Source: Sulfuricurvum sp. (GTDB taxonomy: Bacteria > Campylobacterota > Campylobacteria > Campylobacterales > Sulfurimonadaceae). Taken from it: a stretch of 30,934 bases of DNA. This document shows, piece after piece, positions 1-6,992 of this stretch. Positions within the stretch are counted from its first letter, which is position 1; every line of letters starts with the position of its first letter. The notes under the pieces are model-generated. The model saw only the letters and a program-made list of their open reading frames with translations, was not told where the DNA came from and ran no database searches. The position numbers were made by a program, and so were the translations under genes. Where the stretch lies: the NCBI GenBank assembly GCA_030679635.1, contig JAUXSZ010000219.1, positions 1 through 30,934 on the forward strand, written 5' to 3'.

Positions 1-140
1 TTATTCAAGACCAAAACCCCATTGTCTAAAAAGAGGGTATTGTGTATATGATGATCGAAAAATTCTTCCATCCACGGCTCTTCGAGGGTATTGGAGCCCC
101 CCTGAACGAAGATAGCATTATTGCGTAAAACGACTCTCAC
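1..140 (-). CDS. N-terminal fragment of an unidentified protein (runs off the left edge)
   Basis: An open frame of 46 codons begins at a GTG (138-140) and runs off the left edge without a stop. An in-frame TGA lies five codons upstream, so the GTG is the likely start; a G-rich stretch (about 145-150) could serve as a weak ribosome binding site. The visible peptide begins VRVVLRNNAIFVQGG and has an acidic, aromatic middle (EEPWMEEFFDHH). I do not recognise a family from this fragment. It lies on the same strand as the amidase gene, 57 bases beyond that gene's stop, so it may be co-transcribed with it. Whether it is a real gene cannot be settled from 46 residues. Confidence 0.5.
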   Translation of the reverse strand, partial: MRVVLRNNAIFVQGGSNTLEEPWMEEFFDHHIHNTLFLDNGVLVLN

Positions 141-197
141 GGATACCCCCCGCTGTCAGATTATTTGCACAAATAAAGCAAAAACTATTCCTTTTAT

Positions 198-1046
198 TTA
201 CTTTTCTACAATTTTCCCGTAACACTCCGGTCTGCGATCACGGATCAGCCCCCAATAGTGGCGGTGTTCACGGACAGATAGAGGATCAAATTCGCTGTAG
301 AGAATCTCTTCTTTATCCCGTGACGCTTCGGCGATCTTAGCTCCCGTATGATCGGTAATAAACGAACTTCCGTAAAACGTTAGGGTGCAACTCTCCCCTA
401 TTTCTTCCCCGATACGGTTTGCGGCGATAACGGGGATAATATTCGCCGCACTGTGCCCCATCTGTACGCGCTGCCAATGCGACGCAGAATCGACCCCGAT
501 TTCAGGCTCGCTTCCGATGGCCGTCGGGTAAAAAATCATATCCGCACCCATCAACGTCAGGCAGCGTGCCGTTTCCGGAAACCACTGATCCCAGCATATC
601 CCTACTCCGATATTACCGTAACGGGTTTTCCATACTTTGAATCCCGTATCTCCCGGCATAAAGTAAAATTTCTCCTCATATCCGGGACCATCGGGAATGT
701 GCGTTTTACGGTAGTTTTCCATAACCGTTCCGTCCGCATCGATCATCACGAGAGAGTTAAAATAACGCTCACCGGCTTTTTCAAAATAGCTCAAGGGGAT
801 CACCACCCCAAGCTCACGTGCCAAATCGCTAAAGCGCTGTATCAGAGGATTGTTCTCTCTCTCATGTGCCCATGAAAAGTATGTCGGATCCATATCTTTG
901 CAAAAATAGTGCCCTTCAAACAATTCAGGGATCAAAACAATCCGTGCGCCGTTTTGTGCAGCTTCTTTGACCATTGTTTCGGCTTTTAGAACATTGGCCT
1001 CTTTCTCTTCGCACATGGCCATTTGGATTGCCGCTACTTTTACCAT
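198..1046 (-). CDS. aguB: N-carbamoylputrescine amidase (carbon-nitrogen hydrolase family)
   Basis: Nitrilase-superfamily amidohydrolase of 282 residues. The catalytic triad is visible: Glu41 in IPELFEG, Lys114 in YRKTHIP and Cys151 in GICWDQWFPE. The Cys context and length fit the N-carbamoylputrescine amidase branch, which releases putrescine, CO2 and ammonia in the agmatine route to polyamines. The enzyme should be cytoplasmic. The ATG at 1044-1046 is chosen over an upstream ATG at 1071-1073, because an AGGAG lies about 7 nt before it and a TATAAT box (1074-1079) would place the transcription start downstream of the upper ATG. No agmatine deiminase gene is visible in the window. A related omega-amidase activity cannot be excluded, but the motifs favour AguB. 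Confidence 0.88.
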   Translation of the reverse strand: MVKVAAIQMAMCEEKEANVLKAETMVKEAAQNGARIVLIPELFEGHYFCKDMDPTYFSWAHERENNPLIQRFSDLARELGVVIPLSYFEKAGERYFNSLVMIDADGTVMENYRKTHIPDGPGYEEKFYFMPGDTGFKVWKTRYGNIGVGICWDQWFPETARCLTLMGADMIFYPTAIGSEPEIGVDSASHWQRVQMGHSAANIIPVIAANRIGEEIGESCTLTFYGSSFITDHTGAKIAEASRDKEEILYSEFDPLSVREHRHYWGLIRDRRPECYGKIVEK

Positions 1047-1073
1047 TATAAGCTCCTGCGTAGTCTTGATCAA

Positions 1074-1079
1074 ATTATA
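1074..1079 (-). promoter_or_regulatory. Extended -10 promoter of the carbamoylputrescine amidase gene
   Basis: TATAAT on the minus strand, preceded by TG plus one base (extended -10). The predicted start near 1066 gives a leader of about 20 nt that carries the AGGAG of the gene starting at 1046. No clear -35 is seen, which is usual for sigma70 promoters of Campylobacterota. Confidence 0.65.
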
Positions 1080-1117
1080 GCACCGATAATTGACGTAAAT
1101 TCATTAAACGTTTGTTG

Positions 1118-1151
1118 AAAAAAAAGAGGAGAGCCGAATGATTACATTCGG
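1118..1151 (-). terminator. Rho-independent terminator after argS
   Basis: Perfect 7-bp arms (CCGAATG / CATTCGG, 1134-1140 and 1145-1151) surround a 4-nt loop that contains the argS stop codon. On the minus strand the hairpin is followed, after about 8 nt, by a run of eight T (1118-1125). The spacer is longer than ideal, but the hairpin and T-run sit exactly at the end of the operon. Confidence 0.65.
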
Positions 1152-2722
1152 TCTTTAGCCTCAATCCCCAAGAGGGAGAGGCCCGTTTTGAGAGAGAGGG
1201 CAACGACGAGAAGAAGTTTCAAAAGCTTCGCTTCGTCTTCGTTGCCGATAATACGGGTATCGTAATAAAATTTGTGCAGTTTCGCCGCTAACGCTTTAAG
1301 ATAATCGGGAAGCTTTTGCGCCTGACGGGATTCAAATGCATCTTCGATGATTTCCGGCAGCAACAGAGCTTCAAACAACAGCCCGTCCGCATCGGAACTT
1401 AAACCGTGCAATCTGGCCGCCATGATGCTCTCCATTCCCATTTCGCTTTTCGCAATAAGGGTTTGGATACGGGCATGGGCGTACTGCACGTAATAAACAG
1501 GATTGGAGCTGTCTTGGCGTTTGAGTTCTTCGATGTCAAATTCGAGTGCCGTATCGCATTTTTTCGATGCAAACATAAAACGAAGGGCATCGGAACCGAT
1601 CTCCTCAACGACATCGCTCATCAAAATAACCGTTCCGGCACGCTTGGACATCTTAAACGGTTCACCGTCTTTAAGCAGACTTACCATCTGAGAGAGCAAT
1701 ACTTCAAGCTTTTGGGGGTTGTACCCTAAAAAAGTGACGGCTGCATTTACACGGGCGATATAGCCGTGATGATCCGCACCCCATATATTAATGTAGTGTT
1801 CGTATCCGCGCTCAAACTTTTGGTTATGATAAATGATGTCTCCGGCCAAATAAGTCGGGCGTCCGTCTTCACGCACAACGACGCGGTCATGGTCATCCCC
1901 AAACTCAGACGAGCGGATAAAGGTTTTCCCCTCGTCTTCGTAGACACCGTCTCCCATTTTTGCCATGACACGATCCCATTCGCCGTACAAAGAGGCTTCA
2001 CCGACAAAGGTATCGAAGTGGACTTTTACCGTGGCCAAATCTTCCACGATCAGCGCGAGAATTTTGTCTTTTGCCCAAAGAGCCAGCTCTTTTTGACGAC
2101 TCTCATCGCGCAGCCCATCTTCCCCAAATTGATTCAACGCCTCTTTGGCTAAATCACTGAGATAGTCACCGCGATAGTATTTTTCCGGCCACTCAACGCT
2201 CTCGCCCAACAAAGAGCTTCGCCCCTCTAGCTGTAGCGAGATCCCCAATAAATCGATTTGGTTTCCCGCATCATTGACATAATATTCCGCCGTGATGTCG
2301 TATCCCAAATGACGGCCAAGGCGCATCATGGTATCCCCATAAACTGCCCCTCGAGCGTGCCCGATGTGCAAAGGACCGGTCGGATTGGCGCTGACAAACT
2401 CTAAAAGAATAGACCCTTTTTTATCATCACTTCCAAACTGCTCACCGTGCGACAGTGCCCATGAAGCATACTCATCCAAAAAACCTTCGGAAAGACGAAA
2501 GTTAATGTACCCTTTGACCGATTCAACTTCTGAAAATAGTGCATCATCACCAAACGAAGATGCTATTTCTTCAGCAATGGCCATTGGGGATTGTCGGAGT
2601 TCTTTTGCGAGGGAAAAAGCGATAGGAGTGGCGAAATGGCCAAAAGAACGGTCTCTTGGCTTTTCGAGTATGACGTCATAGTTTAATTTGTCGCGTAAAA
2701 ACGCAGCTACTCTTTGCTTCAA
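1142..2722 (-). CDS. argS: Arginyl-tRNA synthetase
   Basis: Class I aminoacyl-tRNA synthetase of 526 residues that charges tRNA-Arg in the cytoplasm. The HIGH signature is at residues 119-122 (HIGHARG), and a KMSKRAGT motif lies near residue 360. The N-terminal Arg-tRNA synthetase domain (about 1-90, including EKPRDRSFGHFATP) and the C-terminal DALR anticodon-binding domain (about 410-526) are both present. The start codon is TTG (2720-2722), four bases after the tatA stop. The encoded MKQRVAAFL start fits relatives as I remember them, so the rare start codon seems real. It is the last gene of chePep-gmk-tatA-argS and its stop lies inside the terminator hairpin. The same order occurs in C. 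jejuni and H. pylori. Confidence 0.97.
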   Translation of the reverse strand: MKQRVAAFLRDKLNYDVILEKPRDRSFGHFATPIAFSLAKELRQSPMAIAEEIASSFGDDALFSEVESVKGYINFRLSEGFLDEYASWALSHGEQFGSDDKKGSILLEFVSANPTGPLHIGHARGAVYGDTMMRLGRHLGYDITAEYYVNDAGNQIDLLGISLQLEGRSSLLGESVEWPEKYYRGDYLSDLAKEALNQFGEDGLRDESRQKELALWAKDKILALIVEDLATVKVHFDTFVGEASLYGEWDRVMAKMGDGVYEDEGKTFIRSSEFGDDHDRVVVREDGRPTYLAGDIIYHNQKFERGYEHYINIWGADHHGYIARVNAAVTFLGYNPQKLEVLLSQMVSLLKDGEPFKMSKRAGTVILMSDVVEEIGSDALRFMFASKKCDTALEFDIEELKRQDSSNPVYYVQYAHARIQTLIAKSEMGMESIMAARLHGLSSDADGLLFEALLLPEIIEDAFESRQAQKLPDYLKALAAKLHKFYYDTRIIGNEDEAKLLKLLLVVALSLKTGLSLLGIEAKDRM

Positions 2723-2725
2723 AAC

Positions 2726-2971
2726 TTACGCTTGTTTCGTGGTTTCTTGCGGAGCCTCTACGCTTGGCGTAGTCACATTCTCAACTTGCTTCGGTACTTC
2801 AGGAGTTGCATCAGCTGTAGGTGCTACTGTCTCTTCTTCTTTCATCTCTTTTTTGAAACCACGGATCCCTTGACCGATGCTTTTTGCAAGTTCTGGGATT
2901 TTCTTCGCACCGAAAAGTAAAACAACTATTCCGAAAATTAACAATAATTCTGATCCGCTTGGCATACCCAT
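2726..2971 (-). CDS. tatA: Twin-arginine translocase subunit TatA/E
   Basis: Small membrane protein of 81 residues that forms the channel element of the Tat pathway for folded proteins. A hydrophobic N-terminal helix (ELLLIFGIVVLLFG, residues about 8-21) is followed by the family's FGAKKIPELAKSIGQG hinge and amphipathic helix, then an acidic and Pro/Thr/Glu-rich tail. The frame is open upstream to 3064, but that would overlap gmk and add 31 residues foreign to the family. The ATG at 2969-2971, with AGGA about 9 nt before it, is preferred; an ATG two codons later is also possible. tatB and tatC are not in the window. Confidence 0.92.
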   Translation of the reverse strand: MGMPSGSELLLIFGIVVLLFGAKKIPELAKSIGQGIRGFKKEMKEEETVAPTADATPEVPKQVENVTTPSVEAPQETTKQA

Positions 2972-3045
2972 ATCAAGACATCCTTCTGTAAAAAATTTAA
3001 TGAGATAGTATAACGGCTCATTGCTGTAATCGTCCTTACGACGGA

Positions 3046-3669
3046 TCAGCCCTGAGCTTCCCACATTTGAATAAACTCATTGATTTGCAATGTTGGAATT
3101 TTCATCCGTGCCGCTTTCGCAACCGACACCAGAACCTCTGCCGCTTCCTCTAAAGCATCATTCACAATCAAATAATCGTATTCACTGATCCGCTGAACTT
3201 CACGCTTCGCCATTTCCAGACGTTTTGCAATGACCTCATCACTGTCTGTTGAACGGTTTTTGAGTCTACTTTTGAGTTCCAAAAGTGTGGGGGTCGTTAT
3301 AAAAACAGAGGTCGTAATGTCTCCCAATCTGTGTTGAACGGCGTCGTGCCCCTGAACATCAATATCGAAAATTACCAGTTTCCCCTCTTTAAGCGCTTTT
3401 TTAACAGGTCCCAAAGAGGTGCCGTAATGGTTTCCATGAACGACGGCATATTCTAAAAACATCTCCGCTTCGATATCCTGGCTAAAGACCTCTTCACTGA
3501 CAAAATGGTAATGAACCCCATCTTCCTCGCCGGCCCGTATCGGACGGGTTGTTGTCGAGATGGAAAAATACGTAGGACCGATATCATTTATAATTTTGTT
3601 GATTAAAGAGCTTTTTCCAGCACCGCTAGGGCCGGACAAAACCAGAACAGCACCCGTTTTTTGATTCAC
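3046..3669 (-). CDS. gmk: Guanylate kinase
   Basis: Nucleoside monophosphate kinase of 207 residues that converts GMP and ATP to GDP and ADP. The P-loop GPSGAGKS lies at residues 13-20. Downstream are the GMP-binding TTRPIRAGEEDGVHYHFVS segment and the IFDIDVQG core strand. Length matches bacterial Gmk. Its ATG overlaps the chePep stop codon by 4 bases, which indicates translational coupling. A 74-nt gap without a terminator separates it from tatA. Confidence 0.97.
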   Translation of the reverse strand: MNQKTGAVLVLSGPSGAGKSSLINKIINDIGPTYFSISTTTRPIRAGEEDGVHYHFVSEEVFSQDIEAEMFLEYAVVHGNHYGTSLGPVKKALKEGKLVIFDIDVQGHDAVQHRLGDITTSVFITTPTLLELKSRLKNRSTDSDEVIAKRLEMAKREVQRISEYDYLIVNDALEEAAEVLVSVAKAARMKIPTLQINEFIQMWEAQG

Positions 3670-4964
3670 TTCTCATTTCCAAAATTGATATTGATATTGA
3701 TACTAAGCCCCTTAAGCGTTTTCGCTACATCGTCGTTAGAAAGTGCTTTTAGAAGTGCCTGAAGTGTTTCCATCCCCTCGGCCGGAGTCCCATGATGCTC
3801 TTCTATCGATTTTTCGGCGCCAATCTTGACCGTTTCCAGCTCATCCTCCACGTTCACACCCGCTGATGTTTCCATCGCTTCACTCAATGTCTCGTGATCA
3901 AGAGAGTCATATTCTTCATCCGCTATAGGGACTTCAGCTTCTTCTTCTACCGGTTCACCTATGGCCAGCTTTATCTCTCGCTCATTCAGCCCATCAAGTT
4001 CGTCAATCCCTTCAAACGCACTTAAATCGCCCAGTTCAACGTCATCAACCCCTTGCTCTAGGTCTTCTATTCCCAATTCGTCTACCGCTTCTTGTATCTG
4101 CTGTTCAAGTTCGCCGAATTCATCATCGCTCAAAGAGACATCCGTTGATTCCAAAGAGGATGAAACCTCATCCTCATCCAGTTCCTCCATATCTTCCAAA
4201 CCATCAAGCAAAAAAGAGTCAAGATCCTCATTCTCCAACTCTTCAGCAGCCACTACTGCTTTGTTGTCAATTTCTTCATCCTCAAAGGCAAGCAAATCAT
4301 CGAACGATCCGAGTAAATCCTCATCTTCCGAACTTGTCATTTCATCTTCATCACCAACCAATTCATCCAACGAGAACTCTTCGTCGATCTCAACATCGTC
4401 CGTATCATCAAGAAGGTCTTGCAGTTCTTGCACTTCTTCCTGATCCAGTACATTGGTTTTGGCAATAAGTTCAGAAGGGACTGCTTTCCCTGTATCAAAA
4501 TCATCCAAATGCAAACCATCATCCAAATGGGTCATATTGTAGTCTTCATCATCCTCGACACCAAACTCTTCGATATCCGTATCGAACTGTGTTACGTTGG
4601 ATACGAAGGGGCTCTCTTCTTCCATGACTTCTTCAGACGATTGAGAGAGATTTTGAGCAATTTCGGAAAATAAATCAACCAAATCCGTCGGCAAAAAAGG
4701 TTTATTGATGACGTTATCAAATCCGGTAGGGGTTTCATTCCCGCGAGTCGCCATAAATAAAGAGGTTTTGTACCCAATTTTTGCTTTCAGCGTATCCATA
4801 GCCTCATCGCTGTAATGAGCATCATCCACGATCAACAAATCGTATGCATCGCCTTCAACTTCATCTACGGACCAAATAACACTTAACTCATCTTTGGTTT
4901 TTTGCGCACTCAGCGCTACGAGTTTGCGTACAACCGGATTATCATTCAACAACAAAATTTTCAT
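3666..4964 (-). CDS. chePep: ChePep-type chemotaxis regulator: receiver domain plus long acidic tail
   Basis: 432 residues. Residues 1-105 form a CheY-like receiver: Asp8 near the N-terminus, a probable phospho-acceptor Asp47 (DLLIVD), Thr73 and Lys88 (NKPF). Residues about 110-395 are low-complexity and extremely rich in Asp, Glu, Ser and Leu. A short, more ordered tail (about 398-432, ending GLSININFG) closes the protein. Position upstream of gmk-tatA-argS and this architecture match the H. pylori poly-E-rich protein HP0322 and the C. jejuni highly acidic protein Cj1178c. The former was described as ChePep, a polar regulator of flagellar rotation and chemotaxis. The identification rests on synteny plus architecture, as the acidic part cannot be aligned reliably. 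It is first in its operon and diverges from the PLD-like gene. Confidence 0.82.
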   Translation of the reverse strand: MKILLLNDNPVVRKLVALSAQKTKDELSVIWSVDEVEGDAYDLLIVDDAHYSDEAMDTLKAKIGYKTSLFMATRGNETPTGFDNVINKPFLPTDLVDLFSEIAQNLSQSSEEVMEEESPFVSNVTQFDTDIEEFGVEDDEDYNMTHLDDGLHLDDFDTGKAVPSELIAKTNVLDQEEVQELQDLLDDTDDVEIDEEFSLDELVGDEDEMTSSEDEDLLGSFDDLLAFEDEEIDNKAVVAAEELENEDLDSFLLDGLEDMEELDEDEVSSSLESTDVSLSDDEFGELEQQIQEAVDELGIEDLEQGVDDVELGDLSAFEGIDELDGLNEREIKLAIGEPVEEEAEVPIADEEYDSLDHETLSEAMETSAGVNVEDELETVKIGAEKSIEEHHGTPAEGMETLQALLKALSNDDVAKTLKGLSINININFGNEK

Positions 4965-5015
4965 AATACGCCAAACCTTTCTTACTTTACTATTGCTTCA
5001 CTCTGCACTAAATGA

Positions 5016-5021
5016 TATGAT
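5016..5021 (+). promoter_or_regulatory. Extended -10 of the PLD-like gene
   Basis: TATGAT preceded by TGA (extended -10) on the plus strand. The predicted start near 5028 leaves a leader of about 14 nt made almost only of A, including a run of nine A. Confidence 0.45.
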
Positions 5022-5041
5022 TGTAACTAAAAAAAAATAAA

Positions 5042-5524
5042 ATGATAAAACTTATAGCCCTTCTTTTCATAATTAGCACTGCAGATGCTGACATTTTCCC
5101 GTTTCTCCTCCCGGATGAGAAGAGCCAATTCAACTACCATTTGCAATCCCATCTAAAAAAGGCAAACAAAGAGATTGTCATACTGACCTCCTCGATGAAT
5201 TTTCCGTCATTACGCAAGACATTAACAGGGACATTATCTCACGGCGTTCATCTGACATTGATTGTTCGTGAGCCCTTAGGCGATCCACTCTACTTCACAG
5301 CCTATCGCGGCGTTGATCTTTACACGTACCGTCCCCGTAACCTCTCAGACACCCTTATACTCATTGATAACATCTATGTTTGTCATCTGTCCGGTCCCCT
5401 CAACGAAAAACATTTGAGCGATGATACCTCCAGTGTCTGGTGCAGTGATGAAGCCTCTCATCTGCTGCGTACGAAAAAGCATCTAGATACATTACTGCAA
5501 CGCTCCAGAGGCTATTTACAATAA
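5042..5524 (+). CDS. Secreted PLD/NucT-like protein with degenerate active site
   Basis: 160 residues with a short signal peptide (about 1-16, LIALLFIISTADA). The rest resembles one phospholipase D/NucT half: a helix then strand (LKKANKEIVILTSSMNF), SHGVHLTLIVRE, and a strand ending LILIDN. In active family members the HxKxxxxD motif sits at that last strand; here only the Asp remains (SDTLILID), with Ser and Thr in place of His and Lys. Catalysis is therefore doubtful. In H. pylori a nuclease gene of this fold (HP0323) also adjoins chePep, which supports the assignment. An extended -10 (TATGAT, 5016-5021) gives a short A-rich leader containing A9 (5029-5037) and no clear Shine-Dalgarno. Its 3' end overlaps the convergent fliR by 9 bases. 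Confidence 0.7.
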   Translation: MIKLIALLFIISTADADIFPFLLPDEKSQFNYHLQSHLKKANKEIVILTSSMNFPSLRKTLTGTLSHGVHLTLIVREPLGDPLYFTAYRGVDLYTYRPRNLSDTLILIDNIYVCHLSGPLNEKHLSDDTSSVWCSDEASHLLRTKKHLDTLLQRSRGYLQ

Positions 5525-6280
5525 CGTTTCCAAAAAATTATACGCGCTTTGCATCTGTGAGGTGACGATCATCATAGTCGCTGAAAGGGTTGCCATTAAC
5601 ACCAAAAATGCCACCCCTATCTTGATGGGCATGCCAATCACTAACAGGTTGAATTGCGGCATCGTTTTCATCAGCATCCCAAAAATAACGTCGGCCAGCA
5701 TCGACAACGCAGTTATAGGGAAAGCAATCATAAATCCCACCACGAACATATTCATGGTTGCGTGCATGATGTAACGAAATAATTCTGGGGTGATCATAAA
5801 TCCACCCAGCGGAACCGATGCTATCGACTCAGACGCAAACAGTATAATCCAATGATGCAAATCAAATGCCATTAAAATCATTAACGCCACAAGTGCCAAA
5901 AATTGACTGACAATCGGCATGGATACACCCGATTGCGGATCAATAGCAGAGGCAAGCGAAAATCCCATCATAAACGAGATCTGCCCCCCTGCAAACGTAA
6001 TTACATGATAGGCCAATTGCAACACAATACCCACGGCAAGACCAAACAGCATCTCTCCTAGTATGGCAACCGTCATCGTTAACGAGTCTAATGGTATTTG
6101 CAAAGGAGGCAATGAATCATAAAAGACGACCGTAAAGAAAAATGCCATGGCCGCTTTGAGCGACATCGGGATATTGGCATGGGAGAAGATAGGGACCGCC
6201 ATAAACAAAGCGCTGAATCGAGTAAAAAGTAAAATAAAGGCAGCGGTTCGACCTTCGCTAAACAGTTCTGCCCATTCCAT
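5516..6280 (-). CDS. fliR: Flagellar export apparatus protein FliR
   Basis: Integral membrane protein of 254 residues, part of the FliPQR export gate of the flagellar type III secretion system. About six hydrophobic segments are visible, and typical FliR features occur: an N-terminal FTRFSALFMAVPIFSH, a GEMLFGLAVGIVLQLAYHVITFAGGQISFMMGF-type stretch (split here by its length), and a later IAFPITALSMLADVIFGMLMKTMPQFNLLVIGMP region. Length is normal. It starts 1 base after the stop of the ABC ATPase gene, so the two form a tight pair. The 3' end overlaps the convergent PLD-like gene. The other flagellar genes are not nearby, as is common in this phylum. Confidence 0.95.
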   Translation of the reverse strand: MEWAELFSEGRTAAFILLFTRFSALFMAVPIFSHANIPMSLKAAMAFFFTVVFYDSLPPLQIPLDSLTMTVAILGEMLFGLAVGIVLQLAYHVITFAGGQISFMMGFSLASAIDPQSGVSMPIVSQFLALVALMILMAFDLHHWIILFASESIASVPLGGFMITPELFRYIMHATMNMFVVGFMIAFPITALSMLADVIFGMLMKTMPQFNLLVIGMPIKIGVAFLVLMATLSATMMIVTSQMQSAYNFLETLL

Positions 6281-6281
6281 T

Positions 6282-6926
6282 TTATTTAACCTTGGTTAAA
6301 ACGCCGTCATGCATCCGATAAATAAAATCGCATTGCAATGCCAGTGCCTCATCATGGGTGACCAATATCATGCCGGCATCCTCCTCTTTGAGATAATCAA
6401 AGAAAATAGTCATCACCTCTTGAGCCGTTGTGTGATCAAGATTTCCGGTCGGTTCGTCTGCAAAAATCAATTTTGGCTTTTTGGAGAGAACCCGCGCAAT
6501 CGAAACACGTTGCTGTTGTCCGCCTGAGAGTTCCGTCACTTTTTGATGGCACACTTTATCGATCCCCAGTCGAATCAACAAATTTTCATCAATGGTTTGA
6601 TCGGCCATCAGTGCCGCCACCTCAAGGTTTTCATATCCGCTAAAACCTTTAAAGAGATAATGGCTTTGATAAATAAGTCCCAATTCATGACGGCGCAAGC
6701 GGACCAGCTCTTTTTCATTCAGTTGATAGATGTTGTGCCCGAAAAGTTCGACACTCCCCTCATTGGGTACGAGCATAGAGGAGAGGATGTGCATCAAGGT
6801 TGATTTCCCGCTACCGCTGACACCAATAATGGCCATCGATTCTTGAGCATTGAGCTCCAACGAGATCTCTTCAAAGAGGGGATATTCAAACGCATGCGAT
6901 AAAGAGGTTGCTTTTAAAAGGTTCAT
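6282..6926 (-). CDS. ABC transporter ATP-binding protein (LolD/FtsE/MacB type)
   Basis: ATPase subunit of 214 residues. Walker A GVSGSGKST is at 35-43, the Q-loop is in IYQSHYLF, the signature LSGGQQQR at 132-139, Walker B LIFADEP at 152-158, and the H-loop in LVTHDE. The sequence class is that of LolD, MacB and FtsE, which serve lipoprotein release, efflux or cell division. No permease is encoded nearby, so the partner is unknown. The gene precedes fliR with a 1-base gap, as does Cj1180c in C. jejuni. There is no Shine-Dalgarno before its ATG, and a TATAAT box (6933-6938) ends 6 bases before it. The transcript may therefore be leaderless. Confidence 0.9.
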   Translation of the reverse strand: MNLLKATSLSHAFEYPLFEEISLELNAQESMAIIGVSGSGKSTLMHILSSMLVPNEGSVELFGHNIYQLNEKELVRLRRHELGLIYQSHYLFKGFSGYENLEVAALMADQTIDENLLIRLGIDKVCHQKVTELSGGQQQRVSIARVLSKKPKLIFADEPTGNLDHTTAQEVMTIFFDYLKEEDAGMILVTHDEALALQCDFIYRMHDGVLTKVK

Positions 6927-6932
6927 AAAGAA

Positions 6933-6938
6933 ATTATA
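6933..6938 (-). promoter_or_regulatory. -10 promoter of ABC ATPase-fliR, probable leaderless start
   Basis: TATAAT on the minus strand, with three upstream T-tracts spaced roughly 11-13 nt in place of a -35, as described for Campylobacterota sigma70 promoters. The most upstream tract is the T-run of the tsf terminator. Six bases separate the box from the ATG, so initiation would fall at or next to the A of the ATG. Confidence 0.65.
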
Positions 6939-6963
6939 GAGAAAAAGAGGTTAAAAAGAGGGG

Positions 6964-6990
6964 CTAAAAAAGCGAAATACGCTTTTTTAG
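6964..6990 (-). terminator. Rho-independent terminator after tsf
   Basis: Perfect 11-bp inverted repeat (CTAAAAAAGCG / CGCTTTTTTAG) with a 5-nt loop, starting 2 bases after the tsf stop. On the minus strand the 3' arm contains a run of six T, giving a standard intrinsic terminator. The A/T symmetry could allow weak function in the other direction. Confidence 0.85.
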
Positions 6991-6992
6991 AG

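Noticed and set aside
2972..3064. Longer tatA start at 3064
   Set aside because: It would overlap gmk and add 31 residues before the membrane helix, against the family pattern; the ATG at 2971 has a ribosome binding site.
3961..4443. Plus-strand open frame of 160 codons, almost all Ser/Pro/Thr
   Set aside because: It is the exact antisense of the acidic chePep region; GAN/GAR codons read backwards give TCN and similar Ser-like codons. No ribosome binding site or family.
5029..5037. A9 run in the leader of the PLD-like gene as a phase-variation tract
   Set aside because: A run of nine A in AT-rich leader DNA is not unusual, and it does not lie in a coding frame or between clear -35 and -10 elements.
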